Assembly: GCF_028680575.1 (NCBI RefSeq)
Contig: NZ_JAPCKI010000002.1
Span: 488,114 to 552,113 of the forward strand
Direction: 5' to 3'
Source of the DNA: Acidovorax benzenivorans
GTDB lineage: Bacteria; Pseudomonadota; Gammaproteobacteria; Burkholderiales; Burkholderiaceae_C
DNA length: 64,000 bases
Numbering within the stretch: position 1 is the first letter of the stretch; each line of letters starts with the position of its first letter. Under the pieces are notes generated by a model. The model was given only the letters and a program-made list of their open reading frames with translations. It searched no databases and was not told the DNA's origin. Shown here piece after piece: positions 35,637 to 44,706 of the stretch. A program made the translations under genes and the position numbers.

Positions 35637-37389
35637 GGCAGGCTTCCTTGCGGGTGGGCGCTGTGCGCTGGTCTGGCGGCCATGCGCCGGCCACATGGTG
35701 GCCGGTGATCCAGCCAAAGGTCATGGCAGGCCCCAGCGTGATGCCAGCGCCAGGGTAATTGCCACCCATGATGCTGGTGCGGTCGTTGCCCACCGCGTAC
35801 AGCCCGGGTACAGCCTGCCCGTCGGCACGCAGCACCTGGCCCTCGGTGGTGGTGCGCAAGCCCTCGAACGTGCCCAGGTCGCCCATGACGACCTTGACCG
35901 CGTAGTAAGGGCCAGCACCGATAGGGGCCACACAGGGGTTGGGCTGCTGGTCGGGGTCGGCCAGGTAGCGGTTGAAGGCCGTGGTGCCGCGCCCGAACTG
36001 GCGGTCCTCGCCGTTGCGCGCGCCGGTGTTGTACTCGCGCACGGTGGCCTCCAGCCCCTCGGGGTCGATGCCTGCGGCATGGGCCAGGTCGGCCAGCGTT
36101 CGGCCCTTGAAGAGATAGCCCTTGCGGATCAGGCCGCCCACGGGCATGGGCGCGGGCTTGGCATAGCCCAGGCCGTATTTGGACAGCGTGGCCTGGTCGC
36201 ACAGCAGCCACATGGCGGTCTCGCGCTGGTCGCGGCAGGCCTCGATCATGGCAGCGCCCACGTCGTGGTACGAGTGGGATTCGTTGGTGAAACGCCGCCC
36301 GTTGCGCAGCACCCCGATGATGCCGGGCTTGTAGCGGTCCAGCAGGTGCGGAAACACCCCCGTGCGGCCTTGACTCAGGGGCACGCGCGACACCGGCATC
36401 CAGGCGGCTGCGCCCACACCGTCAAAGCGCTCATCCACTTGCCCCCCGACTTGCGCACCCAGGCGCAGGCCATCGCCGGTGTTCTCTGCGGGCACGGGCG
36501 AGAGGTGCTCGCCACCGCTCGCCAGGTGCGGGTAGCGCTGGGTGATGCGGGCCACATCGTGGGGGTAGCCGCCGCAGGCCAGCACCACGCCCCGGCGGGT
36601 GCGGATGCGCCGTTCGCCCCGGGGCGTGTGCACGCGTGCACCGGTCACGCGGTCATCAGCTTGCAGCAGTTCGCGCGCTTCGGCCTCGGTGTGGATCGGA
36701 ATGCCTAGGTCGAAACAGGTCTTGGCCAGGCGCGCAGCCAGGGCATTGCCACTGGTCACCTGCACGCCCCGGCGGTAGCGCAGCAGGTCCAGCAGGTGGC
36801 CCCCCAGGCGCCGTGCCACATAGGCAGCCGACACCACCGATTTGGTGGCGCGGAAGAAATGCTTGAGGTCGGCGTTCGACGAGTTGAACATCATGCCCAC
36901 GAAGGTGATCGTGGACAGCGGCGGGCGCAGCCGCGCCAGCTCTGGCCCCAGCTGGCTCGCGTCATAGGGCGCGGCCAGGATGGAGCGGCCAATGGCAGCG
37001 CCCCCTGGTGCGTCGGGGTGGTAGTCGGGGTAAAGCGTGGGCACGAAGCGCACGGCGGTTTCGCGCTCGAACCAGGCCACCATCTCGGGCGCGTGGTCCA
37101 GGAAGGCGTCGACCGCGTCGGCTTGGTAGAACGGCCCCGTCTGGTCCTGCATGTAGGTGCGCATGGCCTCGCGGGTGTCTGGTGCAGCGCATTGGGTGTT
37201 GCCCGGGATCCAGAGCACCCCGCCCGAGAAGGCGGTGGTGCCACCGAAGCAAGTTGCCTTTTCGATCACGATGACATCCAGTCCGTGTTTCCTGGCCGCG
37301 ATGGCGGTGGACAGGCCTCCGGCGCCGGAGCCCACGACCAGCAGGTCGCATGTCAGTTCCTGGCTGGATGAAGGGTTGGCAGGGTTCAT
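35626..37389 (-). CDS. FAD-dependent dehydrogenase (KstD/fumarate-reductase flavoprotein family)
   Basis: A 587-residue flavoprotein with FAD-binding CDLLVVGSGAGGLSTAIAA at residues 14-32 and the late GGNYPGAGITLGPAMTFGWITGHH motif. It falls in the FAD_binding_2 group, which includes 3-ketosteroid delta-1-dehydrogenase and related enoate-forming dehydrogenases. It lies in a leftward cluster with an SDR and NIPSNAP protein, typical of breakdown of a cyclic or steroid-like substrate, but the substrate is not readable. ATG 37389 has a GGAGACTGCAAC ribosome site. Confidence 0.88.
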   Translation of the reverse strand: MNPANPSSSQELTCDLLVVGSGAGGLSTAIAARKHGLDVIVIEKATCFGGTTAFSGGVLWIPGNTQCAAPDTREAMRTYMQDQTGPFYQADAVDAFLDHAPEMVAWFERETAVRFVPTLYPDYHPDAPGGAAIGRSILAAPYDASQLGPELARLRPPLSTITFVGMMFNSSNADLKHFFRATKSVVSAAYVARRLGGHLLDLLRYRRGVQVTSGNALAARLAKTCFDLGIPIHTEAEARELLQADDRVTGARVHTPRGERRIRTRRGVVLACGGYPHDVARITQRYPHLASGGEHLSPVPAENTGDGLRLGAQVGGQVDERFDGVGAAAWMPVSRVPLSQGRTGVFPHLLDRYKPGIIGVLRNGRRFTNESHSYHDVGAAMIEACRDQRETAMWLLCDQATLSKYGLGYAKPAPMPVGGLIRKGYLFKGRTLADLAHAAGIDPEGLEATVREYNTGARNGEDRQFGRGTTAFNRYLADPDQQPNPCVAPIGAGPYYAVKVVMGDLGTFEGLRTTTEGQVLRADGQAVPGLYAVGNDRTSIMGGNYPGAGITLGPAMTFGWITGHHVAGAWPPDQRTAPTRKEACHAA

Positions 37390-37518
37390 GTTGCAGTCTC
37401 CTTATTGAAGGGGGCGTATGTGCAGGGGGCGCTGGGCATTGCCCATGCGGCGGCCTGCACCGGTGGTGCTTGGTGCGTGTGTTCTGGTCAGGGGTGGCGC
37501 CGTGCTGGGCGGTGCGCG

Positions 37519-38385
37519 TCAGGTGGCTGGGGCAGGTGTGCGGTTGAAGCCCGGGCGCGGCACCATGTCCATCAACATGCAGCCCAGGCCGCCATCGACC
37601 AGCAGCTCTGCGCCGTTCATGTAGGCTGATCGGTCGCTGGCCAGGAACAGCGCGGGTTCGGCAATATCCCGGGGCTCACCGACGCGGCGGCTGGCGGTGG
37701 CTGCTGCGCGTCGCGCCTCGAAGCCTGGCTCCTCATAGAAGCGGGCAGACAGCGCGGTGCGGATCATTCCAGGGCAGATGGCATTGCTGCGCACGCCCCG
37801 GGGGCCCCACTCGGCCGCCAGCTGGCGCGACAGCAGCAGCACCCCCGCCTTGCTGGCGCTGTAGGCGCCGCTGGCGGTCTGCGGGTGCAGGGCCGATACC
37901 GACGCCACATGCACCAGCGAACCCCGGCCCGCATGCAGCATGTCCTGCCCAAAGGCCCGCGAGCACAGCAGGTAACCCGTGAGGTTGACGGCCAGCACGG
38001 CATTCCAGTCGGCCAGCGATACGCTGTCGAGGCTGCCCGGACGAAGCAGGCCCGCGTTGTTGATCAGCACGGCGGCGGGCCCCAGGCTTTCGCGCACCTG
38101 TGTGGCTGCGGCGGACACGGCACTTTCGTCTGTGATGTCGCAGGCCACGGCGAGTGCATGGCCTCCCTGTGTGCCCAGTCGCGTGGCCATCTGCCGGGCC
38201 GTATCGCCGTCGCGGTCCACCAAGGCTACCCGTGCTCCCACCGCTGCCAATGACTCTGCAATAGCGGCGCCGATGCCGCTGCCTGCTCCGGTGACAACGC
38301 AGACGCGCCCCTTCAGGCCCAGCCAGTTAGCGCCTTGCGCAGGAGAAAAGTCATCGGGGGCGATGCGGTTGTCGCTGTGGTTCAT
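37519..38385 (-). CDS. Short-chain dehydrogenase/reductase
   Basis: A 288-residue classical SDR. The NAD(P) motif is VVTGAGSGIGAAIAESLA, followed by the NNAG motif and a catalytic Ser-Tyr-Lys set in VASVSALHPQTASGAYSASKAG. The C-terminal SAYMNGAELLVDGGLG is normal. The aspartate after the second strand (LVDRDGD) favours NAD over NADP. ATG 38385 follows ACAAGGAGACAACAG. It is the first gene of the leftward cluster, divergent from an AraC-type regulator. Confidence 0.92.
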   Translation of the reverse strand: MNHSDNRIAPDDFSPAQGANWLGLKGRVCVVTGAGSGIGAAIAESLAAVGARVALVDRDGDTARQMATRLGTQGGHALAVACDITDESAVSAAATQVRESLGPAAVLINNAGLLRPGSLDSVSLADWNAVLAVNLTGYLLCSRAFGQDMLHAGRGSLVHVASVSALHPQTASGAYSASKAGVLLLSRQLAAEWGPRGVRSNAICPGMIRTALSARFYEEPGFEARRAAATASRRVGEPRDIAEPALFLASDRSAYMNGAELLVDGGLGCMLMDMVPRPGFNRTPAPAT

Positions 38386-38510
38386 GGGCTGTTGTCTCCT
38401 TGTTGTGATGGGGTGAAGCATCCTGCAACATGCCTCCTTTCTCAATCGACAAACCGGGCCATGAGCAGGACAATTCGTGCATTGATGGCAATAAAGGATG
38501 GGTAGAAACC

Positions 38511-39422
38511 ATGAGAACCGAACCCGGCACCGTGCGGCAGTTCGCGCTCTACGGCACGCAGGACGCCGCGCCTGCCTGGGCTGATCTGGTGCATCTGGAG
38601 CGGGTGCCGGAGCGCTCCAGCCTGTTTGGCTGGGAGATCGATCTGCACTTTCACGAAGGGCTGATTCAGGTGCTGTACCTGACGGCAGGCGGTGAAGGCG
38701 GTAGCGCGCTGATGGATGGCAAACGCTGGCCGTTGCATCCTCCGTGCCTGGTGGTGGTGCCTGCGCGCACCGTGCATGGGTTCAGCTTTCACCCGGGCAC
38801 GGACGGCCCGGTGATCACGGCTGCGCAAAAGCCCCTGGAGTCACTGGCCGCGCTGGCGGCACCGGAGTTGTTGGAGCACATCCGCCGCCCCCTGGTACTG
38901 CCAGTGGATCCGGCGGGGCGCCATGCCCAGGCGCTGCAGCCCCTGTTCGAGGTGATCGGGCAGGAGGCCCATGTGGACGGCGGTGTGCGCGCTGCAGGCA
39001 TGCCCCTGCTGGTGGCGCTGTTCGTGCAGATTGCCCGCCTGGCGCAGACCTCGGCAGCGCTGCCCGAGGCGGTGCCCTCGCGCAAGGCGGTGCAGATCGA
39101 GCGGTTTCGCGCCCTGCTGGACACGAACGTGCGCCAGCACACGCCGGTGCACGCGTATGCGGATGTGCTCGGGATCTCTGTGGGGCAGCTCTCTCGCCTG
39201 TGCCGCGAGGTGCTGGGGGTCTCCGCCCAGGAGGTGGTCAACGCTCGCGTGGTGCATGAGGCCCAGCGGGAGCTGGTGTATTCATCTCTCTCGGTCAAGC
39301 AGATTGCGGCTGAACTGGGCTTTGAGGACGAGGCCTACTTCGGGCGTTTTTTCAAGAAGCACACCGGCCAGCGCCCCACTGATTTCAGGCGCGAAGCCCG
39401 GGCGCAACTGGCGGGTGCGTAG
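38511..39422 (+). CDS. AraC-family transcriptional regulator (PobR-like)
   Basis: A 303-residue regulator with an N-terminal cupin-like ligand domain (about 10-130; HFHEGLIQVLYLTAGGEG) and a C-terminal double helix-turn-helix (about 205-300; YADVLGISVGQLSRLCREVLG and SVKQIAAELGFEDEAYFGRFFKKHTGQRP). It is divergent from the SDR-led cluster and probably activates it in response to the substrate. ATG 38511 is preferred; the frame is open 27 codons upstream, into the promoter region. Confidence 0.9.
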   Translation: MRTEPGTVRQFALYGTQDAAPAWADLVHLERVPERSSLFGWEIDLHFHEGLIQVLYLTAGGEGGSALMDGKRWPLHPPCLVVVPARTVHGFSFHPGTDGPVITAAQKPLESLAALAAPELLEHIRRPLVLPVDPAGRHAQALQPLFEVIGQEAHVDGGVRAAGMPLLVALFVQIARLAQTSAALPEAVPSRKAVQIERFRALLDTNVRQHTPVHAYADVLGISVGQLSRLCREVLGVSAQEVVNARVVHEAQRELVYSSLSVKQIAAELGFEDEAYFGRFFKKHTGQRPTDFRREARAQLAGA

Positions 39423-39541
39423 TGCTCACCAAGAGCCTGCTCACAACTCCCTGCGGGGTTGTTCAAAGGCTCTGATGGAGCAAGTCCGCTTGGCGGGTGG
39501 TGGAGGTGAAGGGAGGGAGAGAAACGAGGCTCCAGCCCGGT

Positions 39542-40996
39542 CTACATCTCCTCGCTCCAGCAATACCCGTCGCGCGCAATCATCGCGCTCGCGGCACGCG
39601 GGCCCCAGCTGCCTGCGGGGTAGGGGCGGGGGCCTGCAGGGTCGTTCTTCCAGTATTGCAGGATGGGTTCCACCCAGCGCCACGCTTCTTCCTGCTCGTC
39701 GCTGCGCACAAACAGGTTCAGGCGGCCAGCGATCACATCGAGCAGCAGGCGTTCGTAGGCGCCTACGCGCTCGGTGCCAAAACGCTGGTCAAAGTCCAGG
39801 TTCAGGTGCACTTGCGACAGAGCGGGTTCCGTCTGGTGCTGGGCGGCACCCTGCGCCATCAGGTGCAGCTCCAGCCCGTCCTTGGGCTGCAAGTTGATCA
39901 CCAGCCGGTTGGCGGCGCCTGCGGGCGTCTTGAAGATGGGGTGGGGAACGGGGCGGAAGTTGATGACGATGTGCGCGTCGCGCCCCGCCAGCCGCTTGCC
40001 GGTGCGGATGTAAAACGGCACACCCGCCCAGCGCCAGTTGCTGATCTCGGTGCGCAGTGCCACAAAGGTTTCGGTGGTGCTGTTGGGGGCCACGCCTTTT
40101 TCCTGCGCGTAGCCGGGCACGGGCTGGCCCTGGTGGTTGCCCGCCGCGTACTGCCCGCGAATCACATGCTGGCCGATGGTCTCCAGCGTCCAGGGCTTGA
40201 GCGACTGCAGCACCTTGAGCTTTTCGTCGCGGATGGCGTTGGCGCTGGAGTTGATGGGCGGCTCCATGCCAATCGCGCACAGCAGCTGCAGCGCATGGTT
40301 CTGCACCATGTCGCGCATCGCGCCGGTCTGGTCGTAGAACGCGCCGCGCGACTCCACGCCCAGCTCTTCGGCAATGGTGATCTGGATGTTGGCAATCGTC
40401 TCGCGGCGCCACAGGGGTTCGAACAGCGCGTTGCCAAACCGCAGCGCAAACAGGTTCTGCACCGAGGGCTTGCCCAGGTAGTGGTCGATGCGAAAGACCT
40501 GTTCTTCTTTCAGCACGCGGCGCAGTGTGTCGTTGATGGCTTGGTTGGACTGCAGGTCGTGGCCCAGGGGTTTTTCGAGCACCACGCGGGTGTTGGGGCC
40601 GTTCAGTCCCACGGCGGCGATCTGCTCGCACACGTTGGTGAACAGGCTGGGTGCGGTGGCCACGTACATCACCACCGAGTCGGCGCCGCGCGCTTTCAGG
40701 GCCTCCGCCAGGCGCTCGTAGTCCTGGGTTTTGGACAGGTCCATGCGCAGGTAGTGCAGCAATGCCGCGAACCGCGCAAACTCGTCGGGTGTCGGGCGCT
40801 TGGCCAGCTCTACGCTATCGAACCGCGACTGGATCAGGCTGCGGTATTGTTCGTCGCTCAGATCGTCGCGTGCCACCGCGATGATGCGCCCCCCCTCGGG
40901 CAGGGTGCCATGCCGGAATGCCTGAAACAATGCGGGCATGAGCTTGCGCCAGGCGAGATCGCCGGTGCCGCCGAACAGGACGAGATCAAAACTCAT
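39542..40996 (-). CDS. zwf: Glucose-6-phosphate 1-dehydrogenase
   Basis: A 484-residue enzyme oxidising glucose-6-P to 6-phosphogluconolactone with NADP, the entry to the Entner-Doudoroff and pentose phosphate pathways. The N-terminal dinucleotide site is FGGTGDLAWRKLMPA, and the catalytic and substrate motif is RIDHYLGKPSVQNL. It is divergent from pgi across a 174-bp region with two HexR-like palindromes. No 6-phosphogluconolactonase (pgl) gene follows it in this window. Confidence 0.95.
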   Translation of the reverse strand: MSFDLVLFGGTGDLAWRKLMPALFQAFRHGTLPEGGRIIAVARDDLSDEQYRSLIQSRFDSVELAKRPTPDEFARFAALLHYLRMDLSKTQDYERLAEALKARGADSVVMYVATAPSLFTNVCEQIAAVGLNGPNTRVVLEKPLGHDLQSNQAINDTLRRVLKEEQVFRIDHYLGKPSVQNLFALRFGNALFEPLWRRETIANIQITIAEELGVESRGAFYDQTGAMRDMVQNHALQLLCAIGMEPPINSSANAIRDEKLKVLQSLKPWTLETIGQHVIRGQYAAGNHQGQPVPGYAQEKGVAPNSTTETFVALRTEISNWRWAGVPFYIRTGKRLAGRDAHIVINFRPVPHPIFKTPAGAANRLVINLQPKDGLELHLMAQGAAQHQTEPALSQVHLNLDFDQRFGTERVGAYERLLLDVIAGRLNLFVRSDEQEEAWRWVEPILQYWKNDPAGPRPYPAGSWGPRAASAMIARDGYCWSEEM

Positions 40997-41038
40997 GGTG
41001 TCTCCGTGATGGGGTGGTTCGTTTTGTTGCGTGGGATT

Positions 41039-41051
41039 GTAATCACGTTAC
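41039..41051 (+). promoter_or_regulatory. HexR-like operator, zwf side of the zwf-pgi region
   Basis: GTAATCACGTTAC, a near-perfect palindrome 43 bases before the zwf start. Confidence 0.65.
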
Positions 41052-41127
41052 ATGATTTTCTAAAGAGGAGTGCCTTGTATCTACTGCTTGTAACCCAAAA
41101 GAACCTGCTAATAGGTCACTTGGGCTT

Positions 41128-41140
41128 GTAATCAAGTTAC
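41128..41140 (+). promoter_or_regulatory. HexR-like operator, pgi side of the zwf-pgi region
   Basis: GTAATCAAGTTAC, matching the shared consensus in every conserved position, 31 bases before the pgi start. A half-site (TTGTAAC) lies at about 41088. Confidence 0.65.
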
Positions 41141-41170
41141 TATTTCGGCGCTTTTCACCTCACCCGTTTG

Positions 41171-42739
41171 ATGACCATGCCTCTCCGTTGCGACCAGTCT
41201 GCGCTGTGGCCCCAGTTGGCCGACCACTACGCCTCCCACGGCCAGCACCTGGACATGCGCCAGGCGTTTGCGCAGGACGCCCAGCGGTTTGCGGCCTTCA
41301 GCCAGTCGGCTCCGCATGTGTTTGCCGACCTGTCCAAGAACCTGTGGGACCGCGACACCGAAGCCCTGCTGCTGGACCTGGCCCTCGATTGCGGCCTGGT
41401 GCAATACCGCGATGCGATGTTCGCAGGCGAGGCCATCAACACCACCGAAAACCGCGCCGTGCTGCACACGCTGCTGCGCCGCCCTGCGGGCGTGGCCTTG
41501 CCCGGTGATGTGCCTGAGACGGCACAACGACTGGCCGATGTGCACCACACGCTCGATGCCATGCTGCATTACGCCGAGCAAGTGCGCAGCGATGCCGCCA
41601 TTACCGATGTGGTGAACATCGGCATCGGCGGGTCGGACCTGGGCCCGCACATGGCCGTGCGTGCGCTGGAAGAGTTCCGCACGCCGGGCAAGCGCTTTCA
41701 CTTTGTCTCGAACGTGGACGGGCATGAGCTGCACCATGTGCTCAAGGGCCTGCGGCCCGAGAGCACGCTGTTCCTCGTCGCGTCCAAGACCTTCACCACG
41801 GCCGAGACCATGACCAATGCGCGCTCGGCCTTGGCGTGGTTTGGCGCCGAGGGCGGGCGCGATGTGGCGCGCCACTTTGCCGCGCTCACCACCAACATCG
41901 AGGCCGCAGCTGACCTAGGCATCACCACCACCTTCGGCTTCTGGGACTGGGTGGGCGGCCGCTATTCGTTGTGGTCGGCCATTGGCCTGCCGATTGCCAT
42001 CGCGATCGGCGCCCAAGGCTTCCGTGACTTCCTTGCGGGCGCGCACGCCATGGACGAACACTTCCGCACCGCACCGCTGGCGCAGAACCTGCCTGTGCGC
42101 CTGGGGCTGCTCGATGTCTGGTACCGCAATTTCCATGGCTTTACCAGCCGCTGCATCGCGCCTTACCACGCAGGGCTGGGGCGCTACTCGGCCTACCTGC
42201 AGCAGCTGGAGATGGAGAGCAATGGCAAGCGCGTGGCGCAAGACGGCAGCACGCTGGCCTGCGTGACGTCGCCCGTGCTGTGGGGCGAGCCCGGCACCAA
42301 CGGCCAGCATGCGTTCTTTCAGATGCTGCACCAGGGCGCCGACGTGCTGCCGCTGGAGATCGTGGCCGTGCGCAGGGCCTCGCACCCGCTGCCAGGCCAC
42401 CAGCAAAAGCTGCTGGCCAACGCCCTGGCGCAAACGCAGGCGCTGATGGTGGGCAAGTCCAGCGACGACGGCCACCGGCACTTTCCGGGCAATCGGCCCA
42501 GCACGCTCATGCTGCTCGAATCGCTCACCCCCGCATCGCTGGGCGCGCTGATTGCGCTGCAGGAGCACCGCGTGTTTGTGAGCGGTAGCCTGTGGGGCAT
42601 CAACAGCTTTGACCAGTGGGGCGTGGAGTTGGGCAAGGTACTGGCCAAAGACCTGGAGGCACGGCTGGAGAGCGGCGATGTGGCGGGGCTGGATGGCTCG
42701 ACTGCCGGGTTGCTGGGCCTGCTGCGCAGCGGCGACTGA
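41171..42739 (+). CDS. pgi: Glucose-6-phosphate isomerase
   Basis: A 522-residue phosphoglucose isomerase interconverting glucose-6-P and fructose-6-P. The signatures are NIGIGGSDLGPHMAV, FWDWVGGRYSLWSAIGLP and QQLEMESNGKRV, with the late INSFDQWGVELGK. ATG 41171 is used; ATG 41177 and TTG 41168 are alternatives. Pgi lets fructose-6-P and gluconeogenic carbon feed Zwf. Confidence 0.95.
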   Translation: MTMPLRCDQSALWPQLADHYASHGQHLDMRQAFAQDAQRFAAFSQSAPHVFADLSKNLWDRDTEALLLDLALDCGLVQYRDAMFAGEAINTTENRAVLHTLLRRPAGVALPGDVPETAQRLADVHHTLDAMLHYAEQVRSDAAITDVVNIGIGGSDLGPHMAVRALEEFRTPGKRFHFVSNVDGHELHHVLKGLRPESTLFLVASKTFTTAETMTNARSALAWFGAEGGRDVARHFAALTTNIEAAADLGITTTFGFWDWVGGRYSLWSAIGLPIAIAIGAQGFRDFLAGAHAMDEHFRTAPLAQNLPVRLGLLDVWYRNFHGFTSRCIAPYHAGLGRYSAYLQQLEMESNGKRVAQDGSTLACVTSPVLWGEPGTNGQHAFFQMLHQGADVLPLEIVAVRRASHPLPGHQQKLLANALAQTQALMVGKSSDDGHRHFPGNRPSTLMLLESLTPASLGALIALQEHRVFVSGSLWGINSFDQWGVELGKVLAKDLEARLESGDVAGLDGSTAGLLGLLRSGD

Positions 42740-42843
42740 CCTCGGCACGCTTTTCGCCAGCTCCAAGATCCTTTCGGGTGGAGCTGGCCGAAGCTTTGTG
42801 CAGAGCGGCTGCCGGCACGCCTCTAACAATAAATATCCGTCCA

Positions 42844-42897
42844 CGCTGAGCCTGTCGAAGCGCCGCCCGAGGCTCCGACCCGCTCAGCCCGAACGGC
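42844..42897 (+). repeat. REP-like inverted repeat (GAGCCTGTCGAAG type), copy 1
   Basis: CGCTGAGCCTGTCGAAGCG opposite CCGACCCGCTCAGCCCGAACG forms a long imperfect stem. The same element recurs at 63776-63843. It lies between pgi and the epimerase gene. Confidence 0.75.
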
Positions 42898-42913
42898 TCA
42901 GGAGACTCCCACC

Positions 42914-44143
42914 ATGACCGCGCCCCTGCCGGACTTTCGATCCCCCGCCTTCCTGCGCCAGCACCTGCGCCGCACCATGGCGTTCTACGACCCTGTGGCC
43001 ACGGACCCGAGCGGCGGGCAGTACCACTTCTTTCTGGACGACGGCACGGTCTATAACGCGCACACCCGCCACCTCGTCAGCGCCACCCGCTTTGTGGTCA
43101 CACACGCCATGCTCTACCGCACCACGGGCGAGGCGCGCTACCAATCGGGCATGCGTCACGCGCTGCAGTTTTTGCGCACCGCGTTCCTCGACCCGGCCAC
43201 GGGCGGCTATGCCTGGTTGATCGACTGGCAGGATGGTCGCGCCACCGTGCAAGACGACACGCGCCACTGCTACGGCATGGCCTTTGTGATGCTGGCCTAC
43301 GCCCGCGCTTATGAGGCTGGAGTGCCCGAAGCCCGAGCGTGGCTGGCCCAGGCGTTTGACACCGCCGAGCAGCATTTCTGGCAACCCGCCGCAGGCCTGT
43401 ATGCCGACGAGGTCAACCCGGCCTGGCAGCTCACGGGCTACCGAGGCCAGAACGCCAACATGCACGCCTGCGAGGCCATGATCTCGGCCTTCCGCGCCAC
43501 GGGCGAGCGCCGCTACATCGAGCGTGCTGAACAGCTCGCGCAAGGCATCTGCCAGCGGCAGGCTGCGTTGTCGGATCGCGCCCATGCCCCTGCCGCCGAG
43601 GGTTGGGTGTGGGAGCATTTCCACGCCGATTGGACCGTGGACTGGGACTACAACCGCCACGACCGTAGCAACATCTTCCGCCCCTGGGGCTACCAGATCG
43701 GCCACCAGACCGAATGGGCCAAGCTGCTGCTGCAACTGGATGTGCTGTTACCCGCTGAGTGGCATCTGCCCTGCGCGCAGCGTTTGTTCGACGCCGCCGT
43801 GCAGCGCGGCTGGGATGCCGAACACGGCGGCCTGTACTACGGCATGGCACCCGACGGCAGCATCTGCGACGACGGCAAATACCACTGGGTACAGGCTGAA
43901 AGCCTAGCCGCTGCTGGGGTGCTGGCCGTGCGCACTGGCGATGACCATTATTGGCAGTGGTACGACCGCATCTGGGCCTATTGCTGGGCCCACTTTGTGG
44001 ACCACGACCGCGGCGCCTGGTTTCGCATCCTGCACCGTGACAACCGCAACACCACCCGCGAAAAGAGCAACGCGGGGAAGGTGGACTATCACAACATGGG
44101 GGCGTGTTATGACGTGTTGGGGGTGGCGGTGGGGGGTGAGTAA
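42914..44143 (+). CDS. AGE-family sugar epimerase/isomerase
   Basis: A 409-residue (alpha/alpha)6-barrel protein of the N-acylglucosamine 2-epimerase family, close in style to YihS/mannose isomerases. Conserved catalytic His and Glu/Arg positions are seen in YNAHTRHLVSATRFV, QNANMHACEAMISAFRATG, GYQIGHQTEWAKLLL and KYHWVQAESLAA. The likely reaction is mannose-fructose-glucose interconversion or a related aldose-ketose shift. Its place after pgi in the hexose cluster supports a role in feeding sugars into glycolytic intermediates. Confidence 0.87.
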   Translation: MTAPLPDFRSPAFLRQHLRRTMAFYDPVATDPSGGQYHFFLDDGTVYNAHTRHLVSATRFVVTHAMLYRTTGEARYQSGMRHALQFLRTAFLDPATGGYAWLIDWQDGRATVQDDTRHCYGMAFVMLAYARAYEAGVPEARAWLAQAFDTAEQHFWQPAAGLYADEVNPAWQLTGYRGQNANMHACEAMISAFRATGERRYIERAEQLAQGICQRQAALSDRAHAPAAEGWVWEHFHADWTVDWDYNRHDRSNIFRPWGYQIGHQTEWAKLLLQLDVLLPAEWHLPCAQRLFDAAVQRGWDAEHGGLYYGMAPDGSICDDGKYHWVQAESLAAAGVLAVRTGDDHYWQWYDRIWAYCWAHFVDHDRGAWFRILHRDNRNTTREKSNAGKVDYHNMGACYDVLGVAVGGE

Positions 44144-44184
44144 GAATGATGGCTATCGGCCAATTTCGGACAAGGGGGTCACAA

Positions 44185-44616
44185 GTGTCAATCGAATGGA
44201 AACACTCTACTGATGGGATCGACTGGGAAGAACTTTCTGCCCTTTATCGAGCCGCCCCTCTGGGCGAGAAGAGCCCGCTTCATCTGCAGAAGGTCTTCTC
44301 AAACAGCATGTTCAAGTGTTTTGTCTACGAGAATGCAAAGCTCGTAGCGGTGGGGCGTGCGCTCGCAGATGGTGCAGATTGCTCGTACATCTGCGACATT
44401 GCGGTATCGCCTAGTCATCAAGGTACTGGCCTCGGCAAACAGGTTGTCAGCAACTTGATGGAAATGTCATGCGGACACAAGAAAATCATCTTGTATGCAG
44501 TTCCTGGCAAAGAGCCTTTCTATAGGAAGTTTGGCTTCTTGCGAATGAAGACTGCCATGGCTGTTTTTGACAATCAGAAGCAGCAAGTTGAGAAGGGCTA
44601 CCTCAGTGAAGCCTAG
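44185..44616 (+). CDS. GNAT-family N-acetyltransferase
   Basis: A 143-residue protein with the acetyl-CoA-binding motif VSPSHQGTGLGKQVVSNLME (about 73-92) and the late EPFYRKFGF strand typical of small GNAT enzymes. The GTG start at 44185 (MSIEWKHS) follows GGGGG and fits the family; ATG 44146 is an in-frame alternative. Base composition is clearly lower in GC and codon use different (AAG, TTC, GAA, AAT) from all neighbours, suggesting recent acquisition. Its substrate is unknown. Confidence 0.82.
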   Translation: MSIEWKHSTDGIDWEELSALYRAAPLGEKSPLHLQKVFSNSMFKCFVYENAKLVAVGRALADGADCSYICDIAVSPSHQGTGLGKQVVSNLMEMSCGHKKIILYAVPGKEPFYRKFGFLRMKTAMAVFDNQKQQVEKGYLSEA

Positions 44617-44706
44617 CTCTTCTGTCGTGAGGGTAAGCGTAGGGGATAGGTGCCGACCTTCAGGGAAGCCAAACGTCTGAAATGGTCCTTGAACCGCCCA
44701 GTGTCC

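Noticed and set aside
39423..39541. Possible terminator between the AraC regulator and zwf (AGAGCC / GGCTCT)
   Set aside because: Only six paired bases with a long loop and no U-run; too weak to list.
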